64,000 nucleotides of DNA from Gordionus sp. m RMFG-2023 (lineage: Eukaryota > Nematomorpha > Gordioida > Chordodea > Parachordodidae), in NCBI RefSeq assembly GCF_954871325.1, contig NC_088776.1:39418508-39482507 (forward strand). Reading direction: 5' to 3'. Of this stretch, positions 12,375-21,990 are shown piece by piece (the first letter of the stretch is position 1; each line of letters begins with the position of its first letter). A program made the position numbers and the translations under genes. The notes beneath the pieces are model-generated. The model worked only from the letters and a program-made list of their open reading frames with translations, had not been told where the DNA came from and searched no databases.

Positions 12375-12698
12375 TTAGATGCAAATGGAAGTGATTGTAA
12401 TAGCTTTATAATCAGCAAATGTAGATGGGTGTGGTATTTTTGGGAAATTACAAATATAGGATAAATTCCAATCATTTGGGGTAATACCTGAAATCCAGAT
12501 TTTATTAAAAACTATTGGCAGGAAAATTGAGATATAGTCTGGAGAGACTTTTAAATGTTCAGCTTTGATGTGATCTAATCCAGCAGCTTTGTTATTTCTT
12601 AGCTTGAGGATAGCTTTCTTTATCTCCCATGTTGTAAAATTTGAATTGGGTGGAGTTTGGTCGCTTATAGATGGTACCAGATGTTCGACGTTGAACAT
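12375..12698 (-). pseudogene. LINE reverse transcriptase N-terminal fragment
   Basis: The 107-codon frame contains EIKKAILKLRNNKAAGLDHI, the conserved RT-0/1 block of RTE-type elements, then PNDWNLSYICNFPKI, which corresponds to the fingers region. The frame ends in a broken stretch before motif A. Confidence 0.85.
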
Positions 12699-13109
12699 TG
12701 TAGAGTAGTGATCCAGTCACAGTTTCATTTGTTGTTCTGGGTCGTGGATGGTAATATCATTTATTTTAATTTTTGGAAGACATTTAAAATTAGAAGATTT
12801 GCAGAAAACCTTTAATTTCCTATAAGCATCATATAATTTATTACATTTCATATCAGCTTCTATCTCATTGGCCTTATCAACTAAATACTTCCGTCTATCC
12901 GATCTTAAGAGTCTTTGTATAGTCGTCCATAAATCTTTGTCCTTACGGCTCTTTAATTTTAGTTCCGCAATCTTTGATTCCGTGAGTGGGGAAATCTATA
13001 CTTTACGGGGAGAATCTCTAACTTTAGTGTAGTCTTTTTACAACTTGATAGTTTAAAATCACTCCAACATTTTTCCAAAATAGAATTTCGATTTGTTTGT
13101 ATAAATTTA

Positions 13110-13700
13110 TTAATAATCAATGAAAGTAGTGATCACATCCTTAACAAAAAGGCATTTAAAGTTATTAAAATTTTCTTTAAAGTCAATTTGGCTAGGTGCT
13201 TTCCTTATAGATGTACATAGTATATTTTTATTCCTCCACATTCCACTATTCATCATTATATGTCCCTTGACCATTTTATGGTCTGAGATATTGACTATAG
13301 TGATCGCTTTCACATCATAAAACCAATTGTGAATATTAGATAAAATGAAGTCAATTTGTGAAGTATATTTATTTCTATAGAAAGTAAAAATGTGCTAATT
13401 TTTATGTTGAAAAAACGTATTTTCCACTTTAAGGTTTTTATTCTTATATAATTCTAATAAAGAAAGGCTGTCTGAACCATTTGGGCATGATAATGTAGTA
13501 TTACCGATAGTATTGTTCATTAAATACGATTCTATTCTACCAATCTTAGTATTGAAGTCGTCTAGAATAATCAGGTTGTATCTCTTGGATAGAGAATCGA
13601 TGACATTTTCTAACTCATCAAAAAAGAATTCTTTTCCTTAGAGTTTGGGGTGCATATATGTTTAGGAGAATAGTTGGTTTATAGGGTTTATTAATGTAAA
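13110..13700 (-). pseudogene. LINE endonuclease domain remnant
   Basis: Minus-strand pieces read DDFNTKIGR (metal-binding loop), an NTFFQH block, TSQIDFILSN and then VNISDHKMVKGH. The D and H of the last block are catalytic in exonuclease-endonuclease-phosphatase enzymes. Stops interrupt the order, so the domain is dead. It belongs to the LINE at 11335-13965. Confidence 0.8.
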
Positions 13701-13965
13701 GGGCAGCCATTCTTTCTGACAGGAACAAATTTCCTGATATATTTGTAAATATTATTTTTAATTAAAAAGGCAGTGCCCGACCATTTGTTTATAGTAGTCT
13801 CAGAACTCAGCAATAAAATCTTTGAAAACTGCTTTCAAATCATTGCACATATGAGTTTCCTGTAGGGCAGTTATGTCCATATTCTCATTAGAGAATAATT
13901 TAGTAAGGATTTATATTTTATTATATAGACCATTTATGTTATAAGTAGATATATATATGCCTTAA

Positions 13966-14159
13966 TTTCGAACATATGGAAATGAATACTAATATAATTG
14001 GAACAAAAGCTTAAGAGAAATATTAAAGTGTCTAGTATAACAAAATTAATAAATCAATACTGTATACATGCATAGTATTTAAGAAAAAATACGTTAGCTC
14101 TGAAATTACTTTAAAAGGTAGGTCGAGTATTATTAAAATTACGTTAAAAGGGAAAATAG
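13966..14159. other. AT-rich spacer
   Basis: No feature was seen apart from a phrase near 13980 (GAAATGAATACTAATATA) that resembles the start of the tandem unit at 14160 and may be an outlying copy. Confidence 0.4.
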
Positions 14160-14395
14160 AGTATTATTGGAAATGAGTGCTAATATAGTTAGGGATAATA
14201 GGTTATAGATAAATTGCTACACCAAGATATTTAACATTCAGAAAATAACATAGATAATACAAAATGCATAGATGAAAGATTATATTATTGGAAATGAGTG
14301 CTAATATAGTTAGATAGATAAATTGTTACACCAAGATATTAAACATTCAGAAAATAACATAGATAATACAAAATGCATAGATGAAAGATTACAGG
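14160..14395. repeat. Tandem duplication, unit about 120 bp
   Basis: Two near-identical copies begin ATTATTGGAAATGAGTGCTA at about 14162 and 14284 and end ATGCATAGATGAAAGATTA. The second copy has a short deletion near its middle. High identity implies a recent duplication. Confidence 0.85.
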
Positions 14396-14643
14396 TTCGC
14401 TTAAGATAATAATTTCATTAAATGAAATAAGAAAGTAAAAAAGAAATTTCTAAAAGATAACAATTTCAATAAATGAAATAATAAAAAAGTTACTTTGGGA
14501 AAATCGGTTGGTTATAAAGATCAAGCTATAGAAAATGTTATACATCAAGGTTTAAATAATTGTTACAAAAAAATTTGATAAAATTATTATTATCAATAAA
14601 TTTTAATAGTTAAATATGGAAGAAAAGTTAAAAATATTAATTT

Positions 14644-14835
14644 TAAGTAGTTATTAATCGAGTCGACTTAGCTGCGACTTGAGCCTAGTTTCTAGTCGAT
14701 AAAACGACTTTGACTCGAGTCGACTAAATGAGCCGCATTGGTCGGCTCGTTAGTCGGTTTGTGTATTCGGCTCGTGTAGTCGGCTCGCTTAGTCGACTCC
14801 TGAAGTCGGCTCGTGTAAGTCGATTCGCTGGGTCT
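14644..14835. repeat. Short-unit tandem repeat of AGTCGGCTCG type
   Basis: Units of about 14-17 bp built on AGTCGGCTCGT and AGTCGACT recur many times. It is GC-richer than its surroundings and rich in small palindromes. Translation gives no family. Confidence 0.8.
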
Positions 14836-15400
14836 GCTCAATTTTTTTGTTTTTTTTATAAAATCTAATAAATTGGTAAATTTTGGGTTACTGATTAATG
14901 TGAACAAAATTATAATAAGAATATTCATGTCGTAATTAAAAACGGCTCAGGAGTCAGGACCCGAATTCGTCTTCAGGGATTATATAACTAATTTTTATAA
15001 CACAAAAATGTAAAAATATAATTTATATTTTTTCTAACCTTATTATTATTTTCTTTTTTTATCTTTTGAATTTTCTTAGAATCAAATACGAAATATTTTT
15101 AACACTCTTTTATTTTTCTTTATTATGTATATTTTTCTTACAACCAAAAAAAAGAATAATAATTTTCTCTATTTTTCTATAAAATATAAAACACAAAAAT
15201 ACACATTTTTTAATAATAATAATAAAAAAGAAATAAACAATATTAAAAAAAATAAACAATTATCGAACATGTACCCCCTTTTCAAGGTAAAACATGGGGT
15301 ACATGTAAAATGCGATATCAACTAAATATATATATTTATTTTACAATTTTTTTCTAAAACTAAAAATGCGCTAACTATAAATAATTAAATGAACCAACAT
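14836..15400. other. AT-rich spacer, no gene seen
   Basis: Low-complexity A- and T-rich sequence. A short hairpin (TGTACCCC / GGGGTACA, near 15271-15305) is the only marked structure. Confidence 0.45.
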
Positions 15401-15652
15401 TAGGGGAGACCGGGGTAAAACGATAGGCATTTTGCATATTTACCATAAAAATTTTAAACAAGAGTCAAACACAACAAATTATAAATCAATGTGTAGCCCC
15501 ATCTCTCTTCTACAAGATAAAAAAAAGTGTAGCCCTCTACCTATAATATTTTAGCAACTATGATTAGTTATGTAAAACTACTCATTTTCGCCATTTTACC
15601 CTGGTTTTATTTAACAAATATTACAAATTTAAGATTTATTTATGATTTTTAT

Positions 15653-16297
15653 TTAATAATCGATACAATAAGGACATGTAAAATAATTATCATAATTAGC
15701 ACATTTAGAATGTGCCCATTCAAGGCACATTGTACATTTTAGCCATTCATCGTCCTCCCGACTATTTTTATAGTTTTTATTACAAATAACACATAAACAA
15801 TTATTTTTTGATATCTTTTTTTTTCTCTGAATTAATAATTTTTTTTTATAAGGTGTAGATGTTAATATTTCTGAATTCTTTTTTTTAGATATTTTATCCG
15901 ATGAAATATTGAATAATTTTGGAATAGGTATTATAGATGAAGGATTGAATACTTTATTATAATTTTTTGAGCATGATGGTAACATATCATGATAAGGTTC
16001 ATCAATATCATCTGGAACATTTTCGTTCAATAATATAGATAAATCACTATCATTATTTTGAGTCACTGTAAGATTTTGAGTCACTGTAATATTTTCATCA
16101 TTATTTTCAAATTCAATATTTGAGTTAGCATTTGAATTATTACAGCAGATATAATCTTGTTCTGTAAATATATTTGGGTTTAAAGGAAATATGCCACATG
16201 CTAAGAATCCATTTAATATATTATTTGATGTCACTGCCCTTGGTATTTCATTTTTTAACACTCCTGGAATATCATAAATCTGAAATTGTTGCCCCAC
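15653..16297 (-). pseudogene. pogo-type transposase C-terminus with PHD finger
   Basis: The 214-codon frame starts with GVLKNEIPRAVTSNNILNGF and ACGIFPLNPNIF, the conserved tail of pogo-family DDE domains (GFKATGIFPLNP type). A low-complexity Asn/Ser linker follows. The end is a PHD-type zinc finger with cysteine pairs in CLCVICNK, WLKCTMCLEWAHSKC and FTCPYC. PHD tails of this sort are known on arthropod pogo transposases. The DDE core upstream is missing. Confidence 0.85.
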
Positions 16298-16304
16298 ATG
16301 ATTT

Positions 16305-16610
16305 TTAGATTGGGCATTAATAAAATTATGAAATACAATATAATTTCAATTGAGCATTTTTATTAAAGTTACCAAATTAATAATATTTAGATTGAGCATT
16401 ATTAAAATTATGAAATACAATATAATTTCAATTGAGCATTTTTATTAAAGTTACCAAATTCATATTGATATTTAGATTGAGCATTATTAAAATTATGAAA
16501 TACAATATAATTTCAATTGAGCATTTTTATTAAAGTTACCAAATTAATATTGATATTTAAATTGAGTTATTAAAATTATGAAATACAATATAATACAAAC
16601 AATATAATTT
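16305..16610. repeat. 86-bp tandem repeat inside the pogo-type element
   Basis: Three full units and one partial unit share GATTGAGCATTATTAAAATT near their start and TTAAAGTTACCAAATTAATA near their end. They occupy the place of the lost catalytic domain, so the array probably grew at the deletion junction. Confidence 0.88.
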
Positions 16611-16880
16611 AATTACTTGTTTAGGCGTTAATCCCATAAATGACCTACTTGCTTCTAATATGTAGTCAAATAATTTAGATTCTTCTTCATTTGTAAATAT
16701 TTGTTTATGATGATCTGAACTTTTAATACCAATTTTACATCTCCTTCTCAACGTTGTATAAGGTATGTTAAATTTTTTAGCAGACAAATTTAATGAAGTA
16801 TTATTTGTTATTTTATATTTTATGGCTTCATTTATTATATTTACATCTCTGTATATGGTTTTTCTTTTATAATTTCTCAT
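16557..16880 (-). pseudogene. pogo-type transposase N-terminal helix-turn-helix
   Basis: The frame opens MRNYKRKTIYRDVNIINEAI and continues through LNLSAKKFNIPYTTLRRRC, a psq/CENP-B-like helix-turn-helix that binds the terminal repeats in this family. The later GLTPKQVIKLY fits the region just before the catalytic domain. The frame ends near the 86-bp tandem repeat, before any DDE residue, so the protein is truncated. Function in DNA binding is inferred from the fold. Confidence 0.82.
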
Positions 16881-17346
16881 TATTTGGTTGATACAATAAA
16901 AATTATAATAAATAAATTAATGAAAAATTAATGTGAATAATTTTATATTTTAACCGTTTTACCCATAACAGCTTTACCCCTAGGTGACATATATTATAAA
17001 TATCGTTATTGCGTGACTTCTAATATAGCTAAAGATGTCAGATAAATTTTATATTTATAGCTAATACATTAAGGAACATGTGTGCCAAAATTTGAATCCT
17101 GAGGATATGTAAATTTTACTAAAAGCAAAATATACTAGAGAATGATTTTTATATTTTTTGGGTAAAAAACAGTTTTTTGACAAAATATATAAAACCAGGT
17201 AAGTTTTTTAAAAGATGAACATAGGTAAGAAATTAGATATAAAAATACATCTTCACACCAAATTTAAGGTCTTTATACTTAATGGTTAAAAAGTTATTCG
17301 CGTTAACATTGTTACCCCGTCAATCGCTTTACCCCGGTCTCCCCTA

Positions 17347-17454
17347 TATTTACAGGATACGTTAAAACGCCTGAAAAAAATTATACAATGCAATTGATAA
17401 ATTAAAAAAATTAGAAATAATAACAATATTATTATAACAATTTTGAACCACAAG
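17347..17454. other. AT-rich spacer between the pogo-type element and a hAT fragment
   Basis: About 100 bp with no recognisable feature. Confidence 0.4.
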
Positions 17455-17865
17455 ATGCAACTTATGGTTGTAGCAATGATAAAAGGAACATTTTTATTAA
17501 TATTTTTTGAAGAAGTGTTTGCACTCCTCCATTTCGGCCAGACATAACGTTTGCACCATCATATGCCTGGCTTATTATATTAGCTGAATTAATATTTAGA
17601 TCATTAAGTTACTTTAAAATGCAATCTGTAATGTTTTCAGCAGAAAGACACTCTAAATTAATTTATTCCTATTAAATTTTCTTGGATTTCTCCAGAAAAA
17701 ATATAGTGAATTATTATGCTCAGGTTTTCACAACCTGAAGCATCTTTTGTCTCATCAGCCTTAAGACAAAAAAAGCCATCTTGCTTTTATTATATTTGTC
17801 TGAAATATGTTCAAGCACCATATCTGCCATAATGGATATTACTTCGTTTTGAATCTGTGGTGATG
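17455..17865 (-). pseudogene. hAT transposase fragment, DUF4371/ZMYM1-like
   Basis: In minus-strand pieces the sequence reads GFFCLKADETKDASGCENLS, then a degraded middle, then NINSANIISQAYDGANVMSG. The DETxD and YDGAxxMSG blocks mark the DUF4371 region of ZMYM1/THAP12-like hAT transposases. It is a short fragment with frame changes, lying between two pogo-type ends. Confidence 0.75.
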
Positions 17866-17931
17866 TAGGGGAGACCGGGGTAAAGCGATTGACGGGGTAA
17901 CATTGTTAACGCGAATAACTTTTTAACCATT
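17866..17931. repeat. Isolated inverted end of the pogo-type element
   Basis: This 66-bp stretch is almost the exact reverse complement of 17281-17346, the right end of the neighbouring pogo-type element. It starts at a TA and breaks off after TTAACCATT, where mitochondrial-type sequence begins. It may be the rest of a second element cut at the junction. Confidence 0.88.
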
Positions 17932-18118
17932 GAAGGGACATAATAAAAATAAGAACAATAATAGAGGTGCTAATAAATATTAATGTAAACAAAATATTTA
18001 AAGAATCCAAGGTTATAATTATGTTGGACCATAAGTTCATATTTGATAAGACTCCAAAGTTTCTTGATAGGGTTGTTACTAATAGTATTATTATCAATGT
18101 TAAAACGGGTGGGATATA
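17932..18118 (-). pseudogene. nad5: Possible mitochondrial nad5 fragment
   Basis: The frame is very hydrophobic, with LWSNIIITLDSLNILFTLIF and further Ile/Ser-rich membrane sequence, similar in character to the N-terminal part of NADH dehydrogenase subunit 5 (the DWxSLLF-type block). The match is weak, and another hydrophobic mitochondrial subunit cannot be ruled out. It starts directly at the junction with the pogo-type end. Confidence 0.35.
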
Positions 18119-18153
18119 AAAAATGGGGTAATTAAGAGAAGGGTTACTATAAT

Positions 18154-18260
18154 TTTATAGTGACTTCATCCTTCTTATGGCTATAAGAAGGATGAAGACA
18201 CTATAAAAAAGGTAGAACATTTTGACATAAGAAGGATGAAGACACTATAAAAAAGGTAGA
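18154..18260. repeat. Hairpin with an extra copy of one arm
   Basis: Arms 18154-18178 and 18183-18207 (core CTTCATCCTTCTTAT / ATAAGAAGGATGAAG) are complementary with one mismatch and a 4-base loop. The second arm plus its tail is repeated directly about 44 bp further on. Confidence 0.88.
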
Positions 18261-18740
18261 ATTTTTTGACAAGTTAATAAGCATCATAAGGGAATAAAAA
18301 TATTTAATTACTAAAGGAAAACTTTATAAAGTTTAATGATTACATTGTATAGAATACTATAGAAAATCTTCTATAGATATAAATTAGCAATTTATAAGAT
18401 AATTATTCATAGGGTTATCTTTTAGGAAGTAAGATTACATCTTAAGTAACAATAAGTATTCAGTTTAAATTACCTAAAAATAAGGGCATATTAAAGGTGC
18501 CTTTAAAAGAGTCGAAATCTTGAATCTTAGAATTTCTGGAGTATTAGGAATTCATCCTAAAACATTACATACAAGGTATTATTGACATAGTCCCTTTTTG
18601 TTGTGTAGAGTGATTTACATCAGTTAATATTATTATAAAATCATTCTATAGTAATCCCTACAGTTAACACCAAAACTATTAATATGGAAAAATTGATTTT
18701 AAAAGATTTTATAAATAGAAGCAGGACAATGATAGCATTA
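18261..18740. other. Mitochondrial-type spacer, possible tRNA remnants
   Basis: AT-rich sequence between nad3 and the nad5-like piece, where animal mitochondrial genomes often carry a tRNA cluster. I could not fold any tRNA with confidence. Confidence 0.4.
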
Positions 18741-18944
18741 TCAAGATCCAAAATAATGAATAATTGTAATATATATAAATTTTAAAGAGTTTCGGGATAT
18801 ACCAAAGGCATCAATACCACACTCAAATGAGGATCTAAAAGAGTTATTTTTTAACTTTGTGGGAGTAAATAAAATTTTATATAAATTGAATAACAGGTAG
18901 GAGATTAATAGAGAGAAAGAAATTAAAATAGTAGAGTAGAGCAT
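18741..18944 (-). pseudogene. nad3: Mitochondrial nad3, 5' half
   Basis: NADH dehydrogenase subunit 3 is a small membrane subunit of complex I. The frame starts with an N-terminal hydrophobic helix (MLYSTILISFSLLISYLLF) and contains the diagnostic SFECGIDAFGISRNSLKFIY, the loop with the conserved cysteine. About 67 codons remain of the usual 115-120, so the C-terminal half is lost. It follows cox3 on the same strand, the common cox3-trnG-nad3 order of arthropods. Confidence 0.88.
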
Positions 18945-19039
18945 GATCGTTTACTATATTAATTTCTTTCTAATTGGAAATTAGATGTACTTTAGATAAT
19001 ACTAAAATAGTAGGATAAAACCTTTAGTCGAAAGAGGTT

Positions 19040-19330
19040 AGTCCCCCCAGCAGTATAGACATAAATAAAGCAATCAAACTACATCGACAAAGTGTCAATA
19101 TCAGGCTGCTAGCTCAAAGTGAAGTATGTCTATTATGGAAGATATTTCAAATATAATTTGAGAGATAACAGACAATAGAAGAAGGGATAACAGACAAAAG
19201 AAGAAGGGATCCAATAATGTGAAACCTATGAAACCCTGTTGCCACTAAAAGCATAGGATGGAAGATTCTATGAGGCTGTGAAATAGGAATTTCAGGATTT
19301 CTATCTGCTGTATTTATCGAGGGAGACATC
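19040..19330 (-). pseudogene. cox3: Mitochondrial cox3, 3' part
   Basis: Cytochrome c oxidase subunit III. The minus strand shows ATGFHRFHIIGSLLLL (the GFHGFHV block of the family) near 19230-19190, and then, after a frame change, LHFELAAWYWHFVDVVWLLY near 19130-19070, the nearly invariant C-terminal block. The 5' part is missing; the sequence breaks into a hairpin at 19295-19365. Confidence 0.92.
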
Positions 19331-19400
19331 CTGAAATTCTCGACAAATACAGCAGATAAAAATCCTATAAGGCGGGGAAATAGGATTTCAGGATTTCTAT
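19268..19400. repeat. Hairpin and flanking direct repeat in cox3
   Basis: Arms 19295-19321 and 19339-19365 (GGATTTCTATCTGCTG / CAGCAGATAAAAATCC) are inverted copies around a 17-base loop. A 36-bp phrase starting CTATRAGGC and ending TTTCAGGATTTCTAT occurs before and after the hairpin as a direct repeat. This points to a local inverted duplication of cox3 sequence. Confidence 0.85.
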
Positions 19401-19508
19401 ACTTCTACTAGTACTAACCTGAAACCCATACTAATTTTGGTTATAGCTTATATTTTTAAAGCATGGCTTTGAAGCAGCTAAGATTTTTTATCCAAAACTG
19501 TTGAACAA

Positions 19509-19575
19509 TAAGATTTAACTTAATATTATTTTAGGCTTTGAAGACCTACGGTTTAAGTTTTAACCTATAATCCTT
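19509..19575 (-). tRNA. trnW: Mitochondrial tRNA-Trp (NUMT copy)
   Basis: On the minus strand a 67-base cloverleaf can be drawn: acceptor AAGGATT pairs with AATCTTA (one mismatch), and the anticodon arm TAGGTCTTCAAAGCCTA holds the TCA anticodon used for tryptophan in animal mitochondria. The fold is typical of mitochondrial tRNAs. Being in a NUMT, it is probably not expressed. Confidence 0.6.
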
Positions 19576-19716
19576 TAATTTTAATATAAAACTAGTATAA
19601 AATAAGACAAAACTAAAAGTGTTGTTATTCTAACTTTTCTATTATATACCCCCAATATTTTTTTTTATTGAAAATTTTTGTTATTAAATTATACATTAAA
19701 TAAATGGATCAAACTA

Positions 19717-19785
19717 TGATCATACGGTTATAGTAATAGTATCTTATCCCCGATAAGAATTCTATTACTATTACCATATGATCCT
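19717..19785. repeat. Long hairpin next to a G run
   Basis: Arms of about 30 bp (19719-19747 and 19752-19782) pair with few mismatches around a loop of a few bases (CCCCG). A run of ten or more G follows near 19830. Stem-loops beside homopolymers are common in mitochondrial control regions, but I cannot prove that origin. Confidence 0.8.
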
Positions 19786-19929
19786 TAAGAAGGGTAAACG
19801 CCTTACCAATTTCATCAAAAAAATATTGGGGGGGGGGGGACCCTGACACCGAAAACAGTATTAATATGAGTAAACCAACTCCAAGTACTTTATATATTAG
19901 GATGTAACTAGCTTTATTGTTTATCATTT

Positions 19930-20124
19930 TCTAAAACTATCATCCTTAAATTTTTTACTTTATAAATTAAAGTAATATATATACCTCTATATAAAAATAA
20001 TAATATGCCCCTCTTCTAACTAGAAGCACTATCCATACAGACCTACCAATAGTAGAATACACTATCACTAATATAAATCTTCCTATAAAGACTGGCACTA
20101 GTAATCTAATTAATGCTCTTAGGG
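19930..20124. other. Mitochondrial-type spacer, nothing recognised
   Basis: AT-rich sequence between two hairpins. No tRNA or protein block was identified. Confidence 0.4.
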
Positions 20125-20245
20125 TAAGATTAAAAATAAGAGGTTGGCAGTTCTTTGTACCAAATAGTACAGTAGTAAGCCGGGATTAACTTTTGCAAGG
20201 TAGACATTGGTACAAAGAACTGCCAGCCTCTTATTTTTGATCTTA
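20125..20245. repeat. Hairpin with 39-bp arms at the cob junction
   Basis: 20125-20163 and 20207-20245 are near-perfect inverted copies (core GAGGTTGGCAGTTCTTTGTA) around a 43-base loop. The readable cob sequence starts right after the second arm. Confidence 0.88.
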
Positions 20246-20630
20246 AGACAGACCAACTTATTTTTTTTATATCCTGATCTGTTCACAGATGTGGTCAACT
20301 TTATTGTGGCTAACTCCCTATCAACCCCACCCCACATTATACCTTGATGAAATTTTCTTTTTGCCTATGGCATTCTGCAGAGATTACCAAATAAACTAGG
20401 GGATGTTATTGCCCTATTTATAAGAATCATAATTATATGTCTTATTACAATACTCAAAAAATCTTCTAATTTATAATCCCTTACGTAAACTCATTACAAA
20501 CTTTATTGCTTACTCCTTCATTCTATTAAGCTATATCGGATCTCAAGTAGTTAAACCCCCCTTTATTATTATAGGACAAATACTTAGTGTTATCTATATT
20601 TTTCATTATAGCTGCTATATGAGTAAATTA
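20246..20630 (+). pseudogene. cob: Mitochondrial cob (cytochrome b), 3' part
   Basis: Read with mitochondrial codons, the plus strand gives DLFTDVVNFIVANSLSTPPH followed by FLFAYGILQRLPNKLGDVIA, the hallmark C-terminal half of cytochrome b, the quinol-oxidising core of complex III. One frame change near 20450-20480 is followed by the last helices (RKLITNFIAYSFILLSYIGS). A tRNA-Ser(UGA)-like arm (CTTGAAA loop) follows near 20645, as in many arthropods. The 5' half is absent. Confidence 0.9.
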
Positions 20631-20689
20631 TATTTGCCTTGAAAGAAAATCAAGACCTTACGAGTCATTACTCTAGATAAAATTCATTT

Positions 20690-21605
20690 AATATAATAAA
20701 AGTTATATAGAGATTTCAATTCTAAAATACCTCAGGTTAACCCTAAGTAATGAATTTTAGGTAAATATATACCTCTAAATCCAAAATTTAATGCACTATG
20801 CCAACCTAAATTAAATTTAAAGTGGTCCTTTCGTACTAATATTACTTTTTAAATTAAAGACAATAACCGACCTGAATCTCGCCGATCACTTACTGCATCT
20901 TAATGAAAAATAATTTAACATCGAGGTAGCAAACACTATAAATTATAAGTTCTAATTTACTATATTACACTGTTAACCCTAAAGTAACTTTTCTAAATAT
21001 CAATATAAAATTGGATTTCTCTAAAATACATTCTATTATTGCTAATATTTTATAGGATATATTTAACTTTAGCCTTAGTTGCCCCAACTGTAATCCTACA
21101 GAAGCTCCTAGGGTCTTTCCTTCTTTTTATTAACTTTGATATTCACCTAAAAATTAAATTCAATTTTATTAACTAATATAACTTAAATAAGTCTTACCAT
21201 TCGTCCTAGCAAACAATTAATTTGCAAATGATCATGCTACCTTCGCACGGTCAAATTACCACAGCCATTAAATTTATAATTAGGCAGGCAATACTAAAAA
21301 CAATTGCTTTTAGCTAAGTATTTGTTAAACCTACATATTTTAATTGAGTAAATTAATTAATTCATATATTTATATTATTTTTTATACTACAAAATTTTTA
21401 TTTCTACTAATTAAAGCAAATTAATTTTTATAATCCGATCCAAATTAATTTAAAATTAATTTATATATAATATATGACAAACTACAATAAGCATTAAAAG
21501 ATTTTACCTCAATTTTATTTGTACTTATTTGATTATATTTAATTAAGAGAGCTCACCCCTATTAACTTCGGAATATTACTCACCGCATCCTAAAAGAATT
21601 ATTTT
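20690..21605 (-). rRNA. rrnL: Mitochondrial 16S rRNA (rrnL), NUMT copy
   Basis: The minus strand carries the conserved large-subunit blocks: GCCTGCCTAATTATAAATTT and GACCGTGCGAAGGTAGCATG near 21285-21230, a match to the universal domain IV-V core, and the peptidyl-transferase zone near 20950-20830 (GTTTGCTACCTCGATGTTAA, then GGTCGGTTATTG). It covers roughly the 3' two thirds to most of the gene. As a nuclear copy it is presumed non-functional. Confidence 0.9.
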
Positions 21606-21644
21606 AATTAAGCCAGCTATAGAAGAACATGAAAGAAGAATCGG

Positions 21645-21990
21645 CTGTCAAGTAGAATGAACGATGGAATAATTTGGAATGTTGGCGGGATAGTATGTAG
21701 ATGCGGGATATTGATAACGAGGATTGAACAATGGGGGTAGTTGAAAGAAATTGGGGGATATGGATGGCGAGGATCGAATGAACGATGGAATAATATAACT
21801 GTTGAAGGGATATTGATAACGAGGATCGAACAATGGGGGTAGTTGAAAGAAATTTGGGGATATTGATGGCGAGGATCGAATGAACGATGGAATAATATGA
21901 CTGTGAACAATGGGGGTAGTTGAAAGAATTGAGGGATCTTAATGGCGAGGATCGAATGAATGATGGAATAATATAACTGTTGAAGGGATA
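21645..21990. repeat. Minisatellite, unit about 105 bp
   Basis: About three units share GATCGAATGAACGATGGAAT, TTGAAGGGATATTGATAACG and ACAATGGGGGTAGTTGAAAG. The overlapping minus-strand frames rich in FDPRHQYP are products of the repeat and match no family I know. It begins just beyond the NUMT edge. Confidence 0.88.

Larger units (their letters stand above)
11335..13965 (-). mobile_element. Decayed non-LTR retrotransposon (LINE), RTE-like
   Basis: On the minus strand the pieces fall in LINE order. An apurinic-type endonuclease lies at about 13950-13100, with an ILDDFNTKIGR-like block near 13560, a DFILSNIHNW block near 13340 and the SDHKMVKGH block near 13290. A reverse transcriptase follows at about 12700-11660, with IKKAILKLRNNKAAGLDHIK near 12620 and the catalytic SYADDIVIIT near 11930, then FKYLGVNL near 11730. 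Several stops and frame shifts separate them, so it cannot make a protein. The endonuclease and KNNKAxGxDxI style suggest the RTE clade, but a related clade is possible. The frame at 11366-11566 is its 3' coding tail. Confidence 0.85.
15401..17346 (-). mobile_element. pogo-type (Tc1/mariner) transposon with internal deletion
   Basis: The ends TAGGGGAGACCGGGGTAAA (15401) and TTTACCCCGGTCTCCCCTA (to 17346) form a near-perfect terminal inverted repeat bounded by TA, the target used by Tc1/mariner elements. The transposase is on the minus strand: an N-terminal helix-turn-helix at 16880-16557 and a C-terminal part with a PHD finger at 16297-15653. The DDE catalytic core that should lie between them is gone; a tandem repeat fills the junction. 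Related ends occur at 17866-17931 and 34186-35076. Confidence 0.9.
17932..21610. other. Nuclear insertion of mitochondrial DNA (NUMT)
   Basis: Pieces of nad3, cox3, trnW, cob and rrnL, perhaps also nad5, lie within 3.7 kb between transposon-derived sequences, so this is a nuclear copy and not the organelle genome. rrnL, trnW, cox3 and nad3 are on the minus strand and cob on the plus strand. The cob-to-rrnL convergence matches the common arthropod order, while other junctions look rearranged. Reading needs mitochondrial codons (TGA as Trp, ATA as Met). The genes are incomplete. Four large hairpins are spread through it. It may be one rearranged insertion or several joined pieces. Confidence 0.88.

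Noticed and set aside
20119-20337. A 72-codon minus-strand frame with a Lys-rich start
   Set aside because: It runs through both arms of a hairpin and then antisense to cob, which is clearly readable on the plus strand.
17932-21610. The idea that the window contains true mitochondrial DNA
   Set aside because: The genes are truncated, frame-shifted and rearranged, and both flanks are nuclear transposon or minisatellite sequence.
21617-21910. Minus-strand frames with repeated FDPRHQYP-like words, resembling a repeat protein
   Set aside because: The repetition is that of the 105-bp minisatellite itself; there is no start context, and frames shift between units.
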